From NCBI GenBank assembly GCA_019638455.1, contig JAHBTU010000003.1:682001-746000 (forward strand): a stretch of 64,000 nucleotides of DNA, given 5' to 3'. The notes below the pieces were generated by a model. That model worked only from the letters and a program-made list of their open reading frames with translations. It had not been told where the DNA came from and did not search any database. This stretch comes from Saprospiraceae bacterium. GTDB lineage: Bacteria > Bacteroidota > Bacteroidia > Chitinophagales > Saprospiraceae. Every line of letters begins with the position of its first letter. Position 1 is the first letter of the stretch. Both the position numbers and the translations under genes were made by a program. Below, in pieces: positions 35,210-43,533 of this stretch.

Positions 35210-35998
35210 ATGAGACAACAATCAATGCTGCGGCTTTCCCACTGGGCCAAAAGCCACCGCACGGCATCAATTGCCATCATCATCGTCGCCAAAATTATCA
35301 TTGGAACTGTTGCGTTCGACCTCGGAATCTGGTCTGCGCTCGAAGGCCTTTCTCTGCCCTCGCAAACGAAATGGCTTCTGTGGGCGGTTTCGGCTACCTG
35401 TGTCATTGTCTATCCTGCGAGGCGGTGGAGGCCACGAATCGGGCGTGCCGCGTTTTATCGCTGGCAAAAAACCTTGGATGGCGCGTTGGTGGCTTTGGGT
35501 TTTGCCATTCTTTTTTTCATAGGCAACCTTACCCCTGCATGGTTGGCAAATGCCGGGTGTGGCACGCCGCCGTTGGGCAACGTCCCTGTTTCATTGTCGG
35601 CGCTCAAAAGCCCTGCCCCGAAGTATCGAAAGGAAATAGTGCAAGGCGGCAAATGGCGACAGTGGGCGCTGAAAAAAGCCCATAAAGCGGCGGAGCGAGC
35701 GGTGAATCGCATGACACGGGTAAGCAATGGCGACAACATCGCAGTTAAGGTGTTGTTGACCTTGCTGCTACTAATGGGGCTAATGGTGTTGTTCTCCTTG
35801 ACGTTGGTACTTTCTTGCAATCTTTCATGTTCAGGCCAGGAAGCCTTGGCTGTGCTAGTTGCCCTTTTAGGGACTGTCGGCACGATAATTTTGCTGATAG
35901 TGGGCTTGAAAGCGATATGGCGAGGAAAAGCGGACAAGGAATTGGACGGTCGCCACAAGCGACAAGCCAGGCCTCCTACCAAACAGCGAAGCGATTAG
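35210..35998 (+). CDS. Hypothetical membrane protein
   Basis: About 262 residues. Five hydrophobic segments: SIAIIIVAKIIIGTVAFDLG, WLLWAVSATCVIVYPA, LDGALVALGFAILFFIGN, VLLTLLLLMGLMVLFSLTLV and LAVLVALLGTVGTIILLIVG. A basic central loop (KAHKAAERAVNRMTR) and a charged tail lie between or after them. I do not recognise a family. It follows the T9SS cargo gene in the same direction by about 65 bases and may be co-transcribed. Start could also be 35198. Confidence 0.6.
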   Translation: MRQQSMLRLSHWAKSHRTASIAIIIVAKIIIGTVAFDLGIWSALEGLSLPSQTKWLLWAVSATCVIVYPARRWRPRIGRAAFYRWQKTLDGALVALGFAILFFIGNLTPAWLANAGCGTPPLGNVPVSLSALKSPAPKYRKEIVQGGKWRQWALKKAHKAAERAVNRMTRVSNGDNIAVKVLLTLLLLMGLMVLFSLTLVLSCNLSCSGQEALAVLVALLGTVGTIILLIVGLKAIWRGKADKELDGRHKRQARPPTKQRSD

Positions 35999-36009
35999 CC
36001 AAAGTCCAA

Positions 36010-36495
36010 TCAGTGCTTGTCGGCTTCAGCGCCCACCGACATTCCGCTTTTCAGCGCCACCGTCACGGCGTAATAGGTCAATCCGTAGGCATCCTGCGTG
36101 TGGAAGGAATAGCGGAATTTTTTGCCCACCACCACGGCCCTGTCTCCGCCCGTTTTGTGTCGCTGGTCAATCTCGTTTTTCACTTTGGTAAAGCTGCTTT
36201 CGTCGAGCGTCATAAAAGTGATGTCGTTGATATTGGTGCGCCACAGGATGACCTGCCGAAAGACGGAGCTGCCGTCAATGTTGGCGTGCCAGCACTTGCG
36301 GTAATGGCGCGTATTGGTGGCACCCTTGCCCGATTCGGAGTCGAGGTCGAAGCCGAGTTTGAGGATTTTGGCTTCTTTGCTGGCGGGGGCGGTGTTGGCG
36401 AGTACCTGAAGGGCGCTCATGTCCACGTCGCTGCATTGGGCGATGAGGCCGCAGGCAGTTGTGAGCAGAAAGGCGAGAGAGAGGATGAGTTTCAT
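36010..36495 (-). CDS. Secreted hypothetical protein
   Basis: 161 residues from ATG 36495; signal peptide MKLILSLAFLLTTACGLIAQ, then CSDVDMSALQVLANTAPASK. Contains two β-rich stretches (HANIDGSSVFRQVILWRTNI and GDRAVVVGKKFRYSFHTQDA). No family recognised. The upstream part of the open frame (to 36594) is repeat R copy 3. Convergent with the membrane protein gene, 11 bases between stops. Confidence 0.6.
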   Translation of the reverse strand: MKLILSLAFLLTTACGLIAQCSDVDMSALQVLANTAPASKEAKILKLGFDLDSESGKGATNTRHYRKCWHANIDGSSVFRQVILWRTNINDITFMTLDESSFTKVKNEIDQRHKTGGDRAVVVGKKFRYSFHTQDAYGLTYYAVTVALKSGMSVGAEADKH

Positions 36496-36532
36496 GAATG
36501 AACTGTTGAAAAATAGACCTTGATTAGTAAAG

Positions 36533-36617
36533 TTTGTCAGATGGCCATAATTGATGTTCTTGATTTTGAGCAGATTGTGTTTGTTAATGCTCAAAACTTG
36601 GCACCGCGAGGCATAAA
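36533..36617. repeat. Degenerate dispersed repeat R, copy 3
   Basis: Best match to copy 1: tttgtcagatg, ttcttgattttgagcag and aaaacttggcaccgcgagg occur in the same order and at similar spacing. It is 38 bases before a start codon, as copy 1 is 35 bases before nrdJ. Confidence 0.6.
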
Positions 36618-36633
36618 TTGAAAACGACGTGCG

Positions 36634-37980
36634 TTACTCAAAACGACGCTTGTAGAACCAAGAGTTGTCATTGAGCGTGAAGCCGACGGTGATGCGAAAA
36701 TAGGTCTCTTCAATGGGGGTGTTGGCACCGAGAAGCCCCACTTCGAAGGCTGTATTTATGAATGAGGCTTGCTGGCGCGGCAGGATGAGGGGCAGCCCCA
36801 GCCCGAAAGAAAGACCGATGTCGTCCAGCCCTTTATCGTTCAGGATGCGAGGGTCTTGGCGATAGTAGGCCCCCAGCCTATAGCGAATCCGCTTGCCATA
36901 GTTGTTGTATGAGACATGGTCGGGGATGTATTCCACGCCACCGGAAACGGAAGTGGTGTTGCGCATGGTCTCGGGTCGGGCTTCATTGCGGTAGCTTGCC
37001 CATCCGCCATAGTCGAACTGTGCGCCGAGTTTGAGCTTGTTGGCCCTGACGTATTGAAAGCCAACCCCGAAGGTGGCGGGCAAAGTCAGCGACTGGCGTT
37101 CGCCCAGCGAGGATTGCAGGGTGTCGGCATCAATGTAATTGCCTGCGGCGGAGATGCCCCTTGTGCGCACAAAAAGGGCGTCGTTCACCGCTCTGAGCTT
37201 GTGGTTGCTTTCGCCGGTGATGCCGATGGTGAGCCAGCGCGTCGGGGTGATTTTGTCATTGTCGGCTGTTTTCAGCACAAAATCGTGCTGAATGCCCACG
37301 TTCCAAACCAAGCCGTTGATGCGCAAGTCCTCGCGGCGAACGGTCAAGAAGGACGATTGCGAACCGGGCAACGAATCGCCTAAGGAAAAGTTGGTTTGGT
37401 TGTCGTACACCGATTTGCCAAAAACCCATCCGAGGTTAAGCCCAAAGGCAGTGTTTTTGTATTTCACGCCGTTGCTCCAGTTGAGGCGATAGGAACCGCC
37501 GGAGCCGTTGAACGAGCTCGCCACCACGCCCAAATCGGGAAGGGTGTCCAACGTCTGCACGTTATAGCCCACCAGCGTGTAAGGCGTCAAGGCCACGCCC
37601 ATGCCGTACGACCACGGCGAGCGGTTTCTGTCCAACACTTCATTGATGGGGCTTTTCAGCGTGAATCCCAGCGCGAGGTAAGCAAGGTTGCCGCTCCAGA
37701 GATTGGCACTCGAAGTGGCCGAGGCAAGTCTGGCATATTTGGCATTGAGACCCGCTTCGAAGGCGGTGGCACGCAAACGCGCAAAGGAGGCAGGGTTCAG
37801 TTGGTTGATGTGAAAAGGGTCGTGAAAGGCCGCCGTTTGGCCTCCCCAACCCGCATGATTGGCGAAAAACTGGCTCACCGGGTCTCCGATGCCATACTTG
37901 GAGTAAGGAGAATTGATTTTGGGCTGAGCAAAAAGGGCAAGATTAGTCAAAAGGAGTAGGGCAACAAGAGAAAACCTCAT
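36634..37980 (-). CDS. Outer-membrane β-barrel protein next to coaX
   Basis: 448 residues; signal peptide MRFSLVALLLLTNLALFAQP, then INSPYSKYGIGDPVSQFFAN, a beginning conserved in FadL-like transport or assembly barrels of Bacteroidota. Alternating β-strands with aromatic girdle residues continue to the C-terminal Phe-containing YKRRFE. The start overlaps the coaX stop by four bases, so the pair is one operon. Function unknown. Confidence 0.75.
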   Translation of the reverse strand: MRFSLVALLLLTNLALFAQPKINSPYSKYGIGDPVSQFFANHAGWGGQTAAFHDPFHINQLNPASFARLRATAFEAGLNAKYARLASATSSANLWSGNLAYLALGFTLKSPINEVLDRNRSPWSYGMGVALTPYTLVGYNVQTLDTLPDLGVVASSFNGSGGSYRLNWSNGVKYKNTAFGLNLGWVFGKSVYDNQTNFSLGDSLPGSQSSFLTVRREDLRINGLVWNVGIQHDFVLKTADNDKITPTRWLTIGITGESNHKLRAVNDALFVRTRGISAAGNYIDADTLQSSLGERQSLTLPATFGVGFQYVRANKLKLGAQFDYGGWASYRNEARPETMRNTTSVSGGVEYIPDHVSYNNYGKRIRYRLGAYYRQDPRILNDKGLDDIGLSFGLGLPLILPRQQASFINTAFEVGLLGANTPIEETYFRITVGFTLNDNSWFYKRRFE

Positions 37981-38720
37981 GGATATTTAAAGGTGTTATA
38001 GTTCAGAATGTGGTTCAACCCGAAAAGCGTCAAGTCCGGTTCGACGTATGCGTTGGGCATATTGAGGTGCGATTGAAAAAAAACAGCGTCGCCGCCTGTA
38101 AAAATCACTTGCAAATCGGCTGATTTGCCGAGGCGTTGCCCAAAAAGCTGCACAAACCCTCCGATTTCCAGCACGGCCCCGCGCAACGCGCCATTTTGCA
38201 ACGCCGTCTCGGTGCTGTGGCCGATGAAATCATCGGGCATTTGCATCGCAACTTCCGGCAGCCGAGCGGTGAAGTGGTGCATCGCTTGGATGCGCATCCT
38301 TGCGCCCGGCGCTATGTTGCCACCGAGATACACACCTTCAGCCGTCAGCAAGTCATATTTGATGCAAGTGCCGCCATCCACCACAAGACAATTTTTTCGA
38401 GGAAACAACAGGTGGGCGCCTGCTACTGCCGCCAAACGGTCTTTGCCTAAGGTTTTGGGCGTTTGGTATCGGTTTTCAAAAGGCAAAGGTGTTTGGTGCG
38501 TCAGTTCCAACACCTTGAAATGCTCCGCCAAACCCTCGCGCAATGTTTCGTCCGGCTCGGCTACCGAAGACACCATGACGTGGTTTGCGCCCGCATGGTT
38601 GCCGAAGGCCACCAATTCCGCTAACGTCCAGTCTGTCCAAATCGCTTGCTCCACCAACTCATTTCCTCGAAACAGGCCGATTTTGGTGCGTGTGTTGCCG
38701 ATGTCGAGCACGAGAAACAT
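37977..38720 (-). CDS. coaX: Type III pantothenate kinase
   Basis: First step of coenzyme A synthesis: pantothenate to 4'-phosphopantothenate with ATP. The 247-residue protein has the ASKHA fold: phosphate-1 motif MFLVLDIGNTRTKIGLF with Asp6, KTLGKDRLAAVAGA, the second motif CLVVDGGTCIKYDLL, and GGNIAPGARMRIQAMHHFTA. The start at ATG 38720 fits the family exactly; the longer frame runs into MITE copy C and is rejected. Confidence 0.95.
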   Translation of the reverse strand: MFLVLDIGNTRTKIGLFRGNELVEQAIWTDWTLAELVAFGNHAGANHVMVSSVAEPDETLREGLAEHFKVLELTHQTPLPFENRYQTPKTLGKDRLAAVAGAHLLFPRKNCLVVDGGTCIKYDLLTAEGVYLGGNIAPGARMRIQAMHHFTARLPEVAMQMPDDFIGHSTETALQNGALRGAVLEIGGFVQLFGQRLGKSADLQVIFTGGDAVFFQSHLNMPNAYVEPDLTLFGLNHILNYNTFKYP

Positions 38721-38763
38721 GGGTAGTTGCGAACATCGCGCCGTCGAAGCCGCGATTGGGGCG

Positions 38764-38771
38764 CAAAGGTA
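38764..38771 (-). promoter_or_regulatory. -7 box of the coaX operon
   Basis: TACCTTTG on the minus strand, about 44 bases before the coaX start. Confidence 0.5.
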
Positions 38772-38864
38772 GGGTTTGGTGGCGCGAAATATTTTATTGG
38801 GGTGAAAAAAGGTAAATGCCTCGGTGGAGGGAGGCTCACAAGTCACTGGATCATTGCTAATTGT

Positions 38865-39044
38865 TATACCCAGATTAAAGAGGATTTGAACCTGCCCGTT
38901 GGCAAGGCAGGGATTTCCTTGATTGATTTGCACGATTTCCAAAGGATTGCGAGCACCGTTCGTTCAAAACCACCTTGTCTGACCCTGTACTCAGGGGTTT
39001 GCCCGGCCAGATAAAGCGGACGGGGCTGATTTGCGTTGACTATA
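38865..39044 (+). mobile_element. 180-bp TA-flanked MITE-like element, copy C
   Basis: Begins TATACCCAGATTAAAG and ends GTTGACTATA; opposite orientation to copies A and B. It sits between the coaX promoter and the thioesterase stop. One frame stays open through most of it (YTQIKEDLNLPVGKAGIS...) in copies C and D, but there is no start codon or evidence for a protein. Confidence 0.8.
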
Positions 39045-39122
39045 ATTGCCAAATACTAGTTTTTGAATTTGGAATTTTTTAAAATTCCGTGTTCAATGAC
39101 GTTGCACCCCTCCACCACAATT

Positions 39123-39557
39123 TCACACCCATTCAAAATCATTCGACTTTGCCGCCCCTTGCAACGCTTCGGCCACGGCTGACGGTGGCACGGCAAGCTT
39201 TCGCAATTGTGTGTCAATCCACGCACCGTCCACATTCATCACGGCGCAGAGAGTGCCGTCAGCGCGGGTGAGCTCGTGGCGAAAGGAAAAACGCGAGCCA
39301 TCGCGACGGAGCTTTGTCATCAAGACATTGATGGACAATTCGTCGCCGGGGCGCACTTCTTTCCGAAAAACTGCTTCTTCCCGGAACAGAATCGGCCCAA
39401 AATGTTGCTCCGACATGAGCTGATAAGTGACGCCAATCGCCTCAAAAAAAGCGACGCGGGCAGTGGCCCCAAAATCATAATAGACTGAGTGACGCAGGTG
39501 GAAATTCGGGTCAAAATCGGCCCAGCGAAGCGAAACGGGTATTTTAAAAGCAGTCAT
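39123..39557 (-). CDS. Hotdog-fold acyl-CoA thioesterase
   Basis: 144 residues. VSLRWADFDPNFHLRHSVYYDF matches the YbgC/4-hydroxybenzoyl-CoA thioesterase helix, with Asp13 or Asp15 catalytic, and EEAVFRKEVRPGDELSINVLM the second β-hairpin. It probably hydrolyses a medium- or short-chain acyl-CoA. Follows the UbiA gene by 52 bases on the same strand, so they may be co-expressed. Confidence 0.85.
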   Translation of the reverse strand: MTAFKIPVSLRWADFDPNFHLRHSVYYDFGATARVAFFEAIGVTYQLMSEQHFGPILFREEAVFRKEVRPGDELSINVLMTKLRRDGSRFSFRHELTRADGTLCAVMNVDGAWIDTQLRKLAVPPSAVAEALQGAAKSNDFEWV

Positions 39558-39609
39558 TTTTTATAGAGTGGAGATGGTGATGCGATAGATGGAGCGAATT
39601 CGCGCACGC

Positions 39610-40602
39610 TCATCGCCTGACGAAATCCTGCACCGAGTGGAAAACATCCATCGGATTGTCGGGCCACGAACGGAGCAGCAGGAACACGCCAGCGAACATG
39701 ATGATTTTCACCAACGTGCTGGCACGGCTGTAATCGCGCCGGCTTCTTGCCCTCAAAATAGACAAGGTGGCAAACAACGAGGGCAAGAGCAACAGCAGCC
39801 CTCCCGCTACAACCTGCCAATCCGGTGCGTTGGTCTGGTTCCAAAAAACGAGCAACATGAAAATAAGCAGACTGACCAGCAAACCCACAAAAACAGCAGG
39901 CTTTTTGGCATAGCGTGGCCCTTTCAGCACAGCCAGCGTGACGCATCCGCAGGCCGAGTCGCCCTGAAAATCTTCGAGGTCTTTGATTTGCTCGCGCAAG
40001 AGATTGGTGAAAAAGGCAAACAAACCGTAGAGCCACACCAACCCCACTGCTTGTTGTATCTCCTCCGGTTGGATGAAAGAAGTGCGTACGATGGGCCGGT
40101 CTTCCGGGAATAGGATGATGATAGGCACTATGCCACACAGAAACGACACGAGCAGGTTGCCGACCACGGCGGTGCATTTCAATTGCCACGCATACAGAAA
40201 CAACAAGAACGACACGCCTGGAAACACCCACAACGGCCAGTGATTGGCGGGGCGCAACTCGATGTCGAGAAAAAAAGCGACGCCATGCACCACTATCACC
40301 AGACTCGAGTAGAACACCAACGCCAAAGAAGGAGGTAGATAGCGACCCCACACCACCCGTTCGGGGCGGTTGATGGCATCCATCTCGCGGTCGTAATAGT
40401 CGTTGAGCACATAGCCCGCCAGTGTGGTGAGCACGGTGGCTGCCGCGATGAGGCCGAAGGTCCATTCCGTCAGCACGGGAATGCCGCCCGCCTTCAAAAG
40501 GGCAGGGCGCAGCACTAACCAATAAGGAACCACCTGCGTGAGCAGTACAATGACCAGATTGGGCAGCCGCAGCAACCGAACAAAGGCCAACACCAGATTC
40601 AT
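39610..40602 (-). CDS. UbiA-family prenyltransferase
   Basis: Membrane enzyme that adds a polyprenyl chain to an aromatic acceptor. 330 residues from ATG 40602, about nine membrane spans. The two Asp-rich sites are NDYYDREMDAINR (N67, D68, D71, D75) and REQIKDLEDFQGD. Together with the UbiD gene at 4170-5990 this could serve menaquinone synthesis (MqnP-like), but the acceptor is not certain. A TACTTTAG box ends four bases before the ATG, so the message may be leaderless. Confidence 0.87.
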   Translation of the reverse strand: MNLVLAFVRLLRLPNLVIVLLTQVVPYWLVLRPALLKAGGIPVLTEWTFGLIAAATVLTTLAGYVLNDYYDREMDAINRPERVVWGRYLPPSLALVFYSSLVIVVHGVAFFLDIELRPANHWPLWVFPGVSFLLFLYAWQLKCTAVVGNLLVSFLCGIVPIIILFPEDRPIVRTSFIQPEEIQQAVGLVWLYGLFAFFTNLLREQIKDLEDFQGDSACGCVTLAVLKGPRYAKKPAVFVGLLVSLLIFMLLVFWNQTNAPDWQVVAGGLLLLLPSLFATLSILRARSRRDYSRASTLVKIIMFAGVFLLLRSWPDNPMDVFHSVQDFVRR

Positions 40603-40705
40603 GCGGCTAAAGTAAGTTGTTCGGAGAAGGTGGCTAATGGTTCGTCGCCAATTTCCAAAAATAGTTTCTTGCCCTAACCCAATCGCTTGATTTTGAATAG
40701 GAAAA

Positions 40706-40869
40706 TAGACTTTTTGCGGTGGAGGCCTTTGAGTGAATGGAATTGTCATTTTTTCGACTGGCAAGGCAAATTTTGCAGTCGAAATCGGGCATATTCGGCG
40801 AAAAATTTAACGAAGCCAGTCGGAAAAAGGGCTTTCCCTTCGCCAAAGGCCTCCACCGCAAAAAGTCTA
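40706..40869. mobile_element. MITE with perfect 26-bp terminal inverted repeats
   Basis: 164 bases bounded by TAGACTTTTTGCGGTGGAGG... at 40706-40731 and its exact inverse at 40844-40869. Inside is a second, imperfect pair (ttcgactggc / gccagtcggaa). TA at both ends may be a target duplication. No coding frame. Only one copy is in this window. Confidence 0.8.
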
Positions 40870-40949
40870 ATGAAACGCCCTGTTCCCGGCACTATTCAGC
40901 CAATCATAAAGGCTCGTCCGCCCTGCTTGGCCGCGGGGGCTTCAAACCC

Positions 40950-41513
40950 TCAATACTCTGGCCACTTCTCCTGCAACTTCATCACCTTCTCGATGATGTC
41001 GCGCACACAGCCGCGCCCACCCGCCAACGGAGAAACGTAATCGCAGATATCGAGGGCTTCGGGTGTTGCGTCGGTAGGGCAACAGGAGAGCACCACTTTG
41101 CGCAGCACAGGCAAATCGGGAAGGTCGTCGCCCATGTAGCAGACTTCGGAGACGAGCGTGTTGGTGCGTTGGAGGAAGGATTGAAAAGCCACCCATTTGT
41201 CGTGGATGCCGGAGTAATACTCTTCCACGCCGAGGTCGGTGAGGCGTTTTTTCGCGCCCTCCGAACGCCCCCCGGTGATGATGCCCACTGGGTAGCCAGC
41301 TCTGATGGCCCATTTGATGGCCTGCCCGTCGCGGACGTTCATGGTGCGGAGCAGCTCGCCCGCCTCCGTCACCAGCAGGTCGTTGTTGGTGAGCACTCCA
41401 TCCACATCGAACACGAAGGCTTTTACTGCCCGGATTTTGTCGAACAAGTGGACGAGTTCGAGTTGGACGGGGGCAGAGGCTGCCAGTTGATTTATCTGTT
41501 GTTGGCTCTCCAT
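40950..41513 (-). CDS. KdsC-like HAD phosphatase
   Basis: 187 residues from ATG 41513. HAD motifs: FVFDVDGVLTNND (nucleophile Asp36, Asp38), IITGGRS, and MGDDLPDLPVL. The ring of features LGVEEYYSGIHDKW matches 3-deoxy-D-manno-octulosonate 8-phosphate phosphatase (KdsC) and related sugar phosphatases. KDO is part of lipopolysaccharide, which fits a Gram-negative cell, but kdsA/B are not nearby. The start overlaps the iscX stop by 22 bases. Confidence 0.85.
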   Translation of the reverse strand: MESQQQINQLAASAPVQLELVHLFDKIRAVKAFVFDVDGVLTNNDLLVTEAGELLRTMNVRDGQAIKWAIRAGYPVGIITGGRSEGAKKRLTDLGVEEYYSGIHDKWVAFQSFLQRTNTLVSEVCYMGDDLPDLPVLRKVVLSCCPTDATPEALDICDYVSPLAGGRGCVRDIIEKVMKLQEKWPEY

Positions 41514-41740
41514 TCGTACACCCATTTGGCTTGAATTTGCTCCAAGTGCGATTCGTTGGATTCCTCGCGTTTGCCCTCGAAATGAGGGATTTCCAATACC
41601 CATTGGAGCAAGTCGGTGAAGCGGATACGGTAGATTTTGCCCTCGTCGAAGTCGTCGCCAAAACGCTCGTAGAGCGCCATGGCGATGTCTTCGTGGTCGT
41701 TCCAGTGGATGGGCAAGTCGTCGAAGTCTTTGAAAGGCAT
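41492..41740 (-). CDS. iscX: IscX-like Fe-S assembly protein
   Basis: The 82-residue acidic protein contains LPIHWNDHEDIAMALYERFGDDFDEGKIYRIRFTDLLQWVLEIPHFEG, the IscX (YfhJ) fold: a small iron-binding adaptor for cysteine desulfurase. The next gene upstream is a 2Fe-2S ferredoxin, matching the usual isc gene order. The 44 bases before its start contain tgtgctaatgtgctg units, i.e. an A/C-rich leader on the mRNA. Confidence 0.9.
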   Translation of the reverse strand: MPFKDFDDLPIHWNDHEDIAMALYERFGDDFDEGKIYRIRFTDLLQWVLEIPHFEGKREESNESHLEQIQAKWVYEWRANNR

Positions 41741-41784
41741 TATGAGTATGTGCTAATGTGCTGATTTGGGAATGTGCCGGGTGG

Positions 41785-42126
41785 CTAATGCTCGTGCCCG
41801 ATGATTCTGCTTTGGTCGGGAATGGTGACGGTGATTTGGGCATCGTTGTCAAGGATGACGCATTGGCATCCGAGGCGACTTTCGAGGCGCGGGTTGATGG
41901 CGCGGTCAACGAAATCCTCTTCCTTGTCGGATATTTCCTCCAGATACTCTTCTCCTTTTTCCACATAGACATGGCAGGTGGAACACGCGCACACGCCGCC
42001 GCAATTGTGGTTGAGGTGAATATCGAACTCCTCCGTCAATTCCAGAATAGACATATCCTCGAAATCACCCGTCACGGTCTGAGGGGGGATGTTTTTATCT
42101 TCAAACAGAAATGTTACGGTGGCCAT
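41785..42126 (-). CDS. fdx: Adrenodoxin-type 2Fe-2S ferredoxin
   Basis: 113 residues. Cluster ligands are in HNCGGVCACSTCHVYV (Cys-x5-Cys-x2-Cys) with the fourth Cys in RLGCQCVI. The MATVTFLFEDKNI start and the DEDD-like acid patch KEEDFVDRA fit ferredoxins of Fe-S assembly. Likely operon with iscX. Confidence 0.93.
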   Translation of the reverse strand: MATVTFLFEDKNIPPQTVTGDFEDMSILELTEEFDIHLNHNCGGVCACSTCHVYVEKGEEYLEEISDKEEDFVDRAINPRLESRLGCQCVILDNDAQITVTIPDQSRIIGHEH

Positions 42127-42166
42127 GAAAAAAAGGTTTTTTGATTGCGGGGTTCCAATGGGGGGG

Positions 42167-42174
42167 CAAAGATA
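42167..42174 (-). promoter_or_regulatory. -7 box of the ferredoxin operon
   Basis: TATCTTTG with a TTG 16 bases upstream on the minus strand, close to the Flavobacterium-type TTG-N17-TAnnTTTG promoter. About 41 bases before the start codon. Confidence 0.6.
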
Positions 42175-42214
42175 TGTTTAGGCCACTAAACAAAGGAAAA
42201 GCATCAAAGTTTGG

Positions 42215-42700
42215 TCAATATGAGAACAGGAAGGCGGTAAAAAAGAACATGGGCATGAAGCCGCACAACAAGGAGATGGCGATGGATTTGCTGTGATTTA
42301 CCTCATGTACCTCGATTTTTTCCAACTGCTCGTAAGCAATGGTTGTGGTGATGGTGTCGCCCAGCGCGATGGCAAATTTGGGCTTGACGTACATCAGCAC
42401 ATCGTTCTTGCTGTATTTCGCGTCTTGGCGGCCACGAATGGTAGCCACTTCTTGGGCTTCCAATTCATCGAGCCGAATGAGAAAGCCCGTCATGCTGTCG
42501 TCCCGAAAATCGGCTTCCGACACATACCACACGCGAGAGGCGGGCCGGGCAGCATCCAAAATGTAAAAAGTCAGCTCGGATTTTTCGATTTTGGTCAGGC
42601 GGCTTTTCGCCATCGGGTAGCGTTGGTAGAAAATGCAGCCCGACAAAAAGACGAGCGAGGCGAGCAACCATGCGGTGTTTGTGCGGAAAAATGTCTTCAT
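42215..42700 (-). CDS. Hypothetical lipoprotein
   Basis: 161 residues: signal MKTFFRTNTAWLLASLVFLS then the lipobox LSGC at residue 22, a soluble β-rich middle (SELTFYILDAARPASRVWYV), and a C-terminal membrane span (ISLLCGFMPMFFFTAFLFSY). A lipoprotein with a C-terminal span is unusual. Co-directional with the barrel gene upstream, 18 bases apart. Family unknown. Confidence 0.65.
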   Translation of the reverse strand: MKTFFRTNTAWLLASLVFLSGCIFYQRYPMAKSRLTKIEKSELTFYILDAARPASRVWYVSEADFRDDSMTGFLIRLDELEAQEVATIRGRQDAKYSKNDVLMYVKPKFAIALGDTITTTIAYEQLEKIEVHEVNHSKSIAISLLCGFMPMFFFTAFLFSY

Positions 42701-42718
42701 GTTGTTCGATTTGTTTTT

Positions 42719-43336
42719 TCAAAAACCAACACCAAGAGATAGCAATGGCGTGGCGACGAACCGTGTGGTTCTGTTGTTGCCATAATAGAAAAAGCCTGGT
42801 GGTTGCGGGAGATTGTCCCGAAACTTTGCCCATTCGAGGCCGATTGGGAGCGAAAATTCGAGCACTGCCAGTCTCCCCAAATGGTATTGCCAGCCTGTGC
42901 GTGCCAAAATTTTCACGGTGTTGCTCGTCCTCTTCTCAAAATTCAAATCAAAACCTGAGTTGTAGAGCGCGTGTCGCCGTCCAAAGCGCATATCGGGGCC
43001 GATGTAGGCATTGGAGCGCCGCCCAGTGAGCCTGCCCCGAAAAAAGGACTTGGAGAAAAAAGCCACTTCCCATGAATCGTTGGTGACACCTTGGTCATAA
43101 TAATTGAAGTCGTTGGCAAAAAAGAAATTGGCCTGCACCCCGAAATGGTTGTAAAGGTTGAGCGGGCGCTCTATGGAAAGGGTAAAAGCCTTGTACTGAG
43201 ACTCGAACCATTGGAGCGAGATACCAGTCTGAACCACAAGATTGTAAGGCTTGCGCAGCGAAGGGTCTTCAACATCCTGACCTGCCAAACGCGACAACGA
43301 CAACAAAAGAAAAAGCGGAAGTAACAATTGTTTCAT
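42719..43336 (-). CDS. Hypothetical outer-membrane β-barrel
   Basis: 205 residues from ATG 43336; signal peptide MKQLLLPLFLLLSLSRLAGQ. The body has alternating hydrophobic strands (LYNHFGVQANFFFANDFNYY, SNAYIGPDMRFGRRHALY) and ends with SLGVGF, a Phe-terminated barrel signature. No family name can be given. Confidence 0.65.
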   Translation of the reverse strand: MKQLLLPLFLLLSLSRLAGQDVEDPSLRKPYNLVVQTGISLQWFESQYKAFTLSIERPLNLYNHFGVQANFFFANDFNYYDQGVTNDSWEVAFFSKSFFRGRLTGRRSNAYIGPDMRFGRRHALYNSGFDLNFEKRTSNTVKILARTGWQYHLGRLAVLEFSLPIGLEWAKFRDNLPQPPGFFYYGNNRTTRFVATPLLSLGVGF

Positions 43337-43493
43337 ATTGAGCGGCATTAGTTCACACAAAGATTCAAAACCCATGAACATGGTTGTACTGCTTTCGCAG
43401 ACAAAAACTTTTTCTTAACGCGCCGCCGCCTTCGCCTGCACGCGCCAATCGCATCGGCCTTCAAAAATCGAATCATTCAACCTTACCTTTGCC

Positions 43494-43501
43494 GCACTTT
43501 C
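43494..43501 (+). promoter_or_regulatory. -7 box of the 2OG oxygenase gene
   Basis: TACCTTTG, 32 bases before the chosen start at 43534; it rules out the longer open frame from 43384. Confidence 0.55.
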
Positions 43502-43533
43502 CCCGCCAAGTGACAATCGCACCACACAACAAC

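Noticed and set aside
38865..39044. Small protein in MITE copies C and D (YTQIKEDLNLPVGKAGIS)
   Set aside because: The frame is shared by two copies but has no own start, and it crosses element ends into different sequence.
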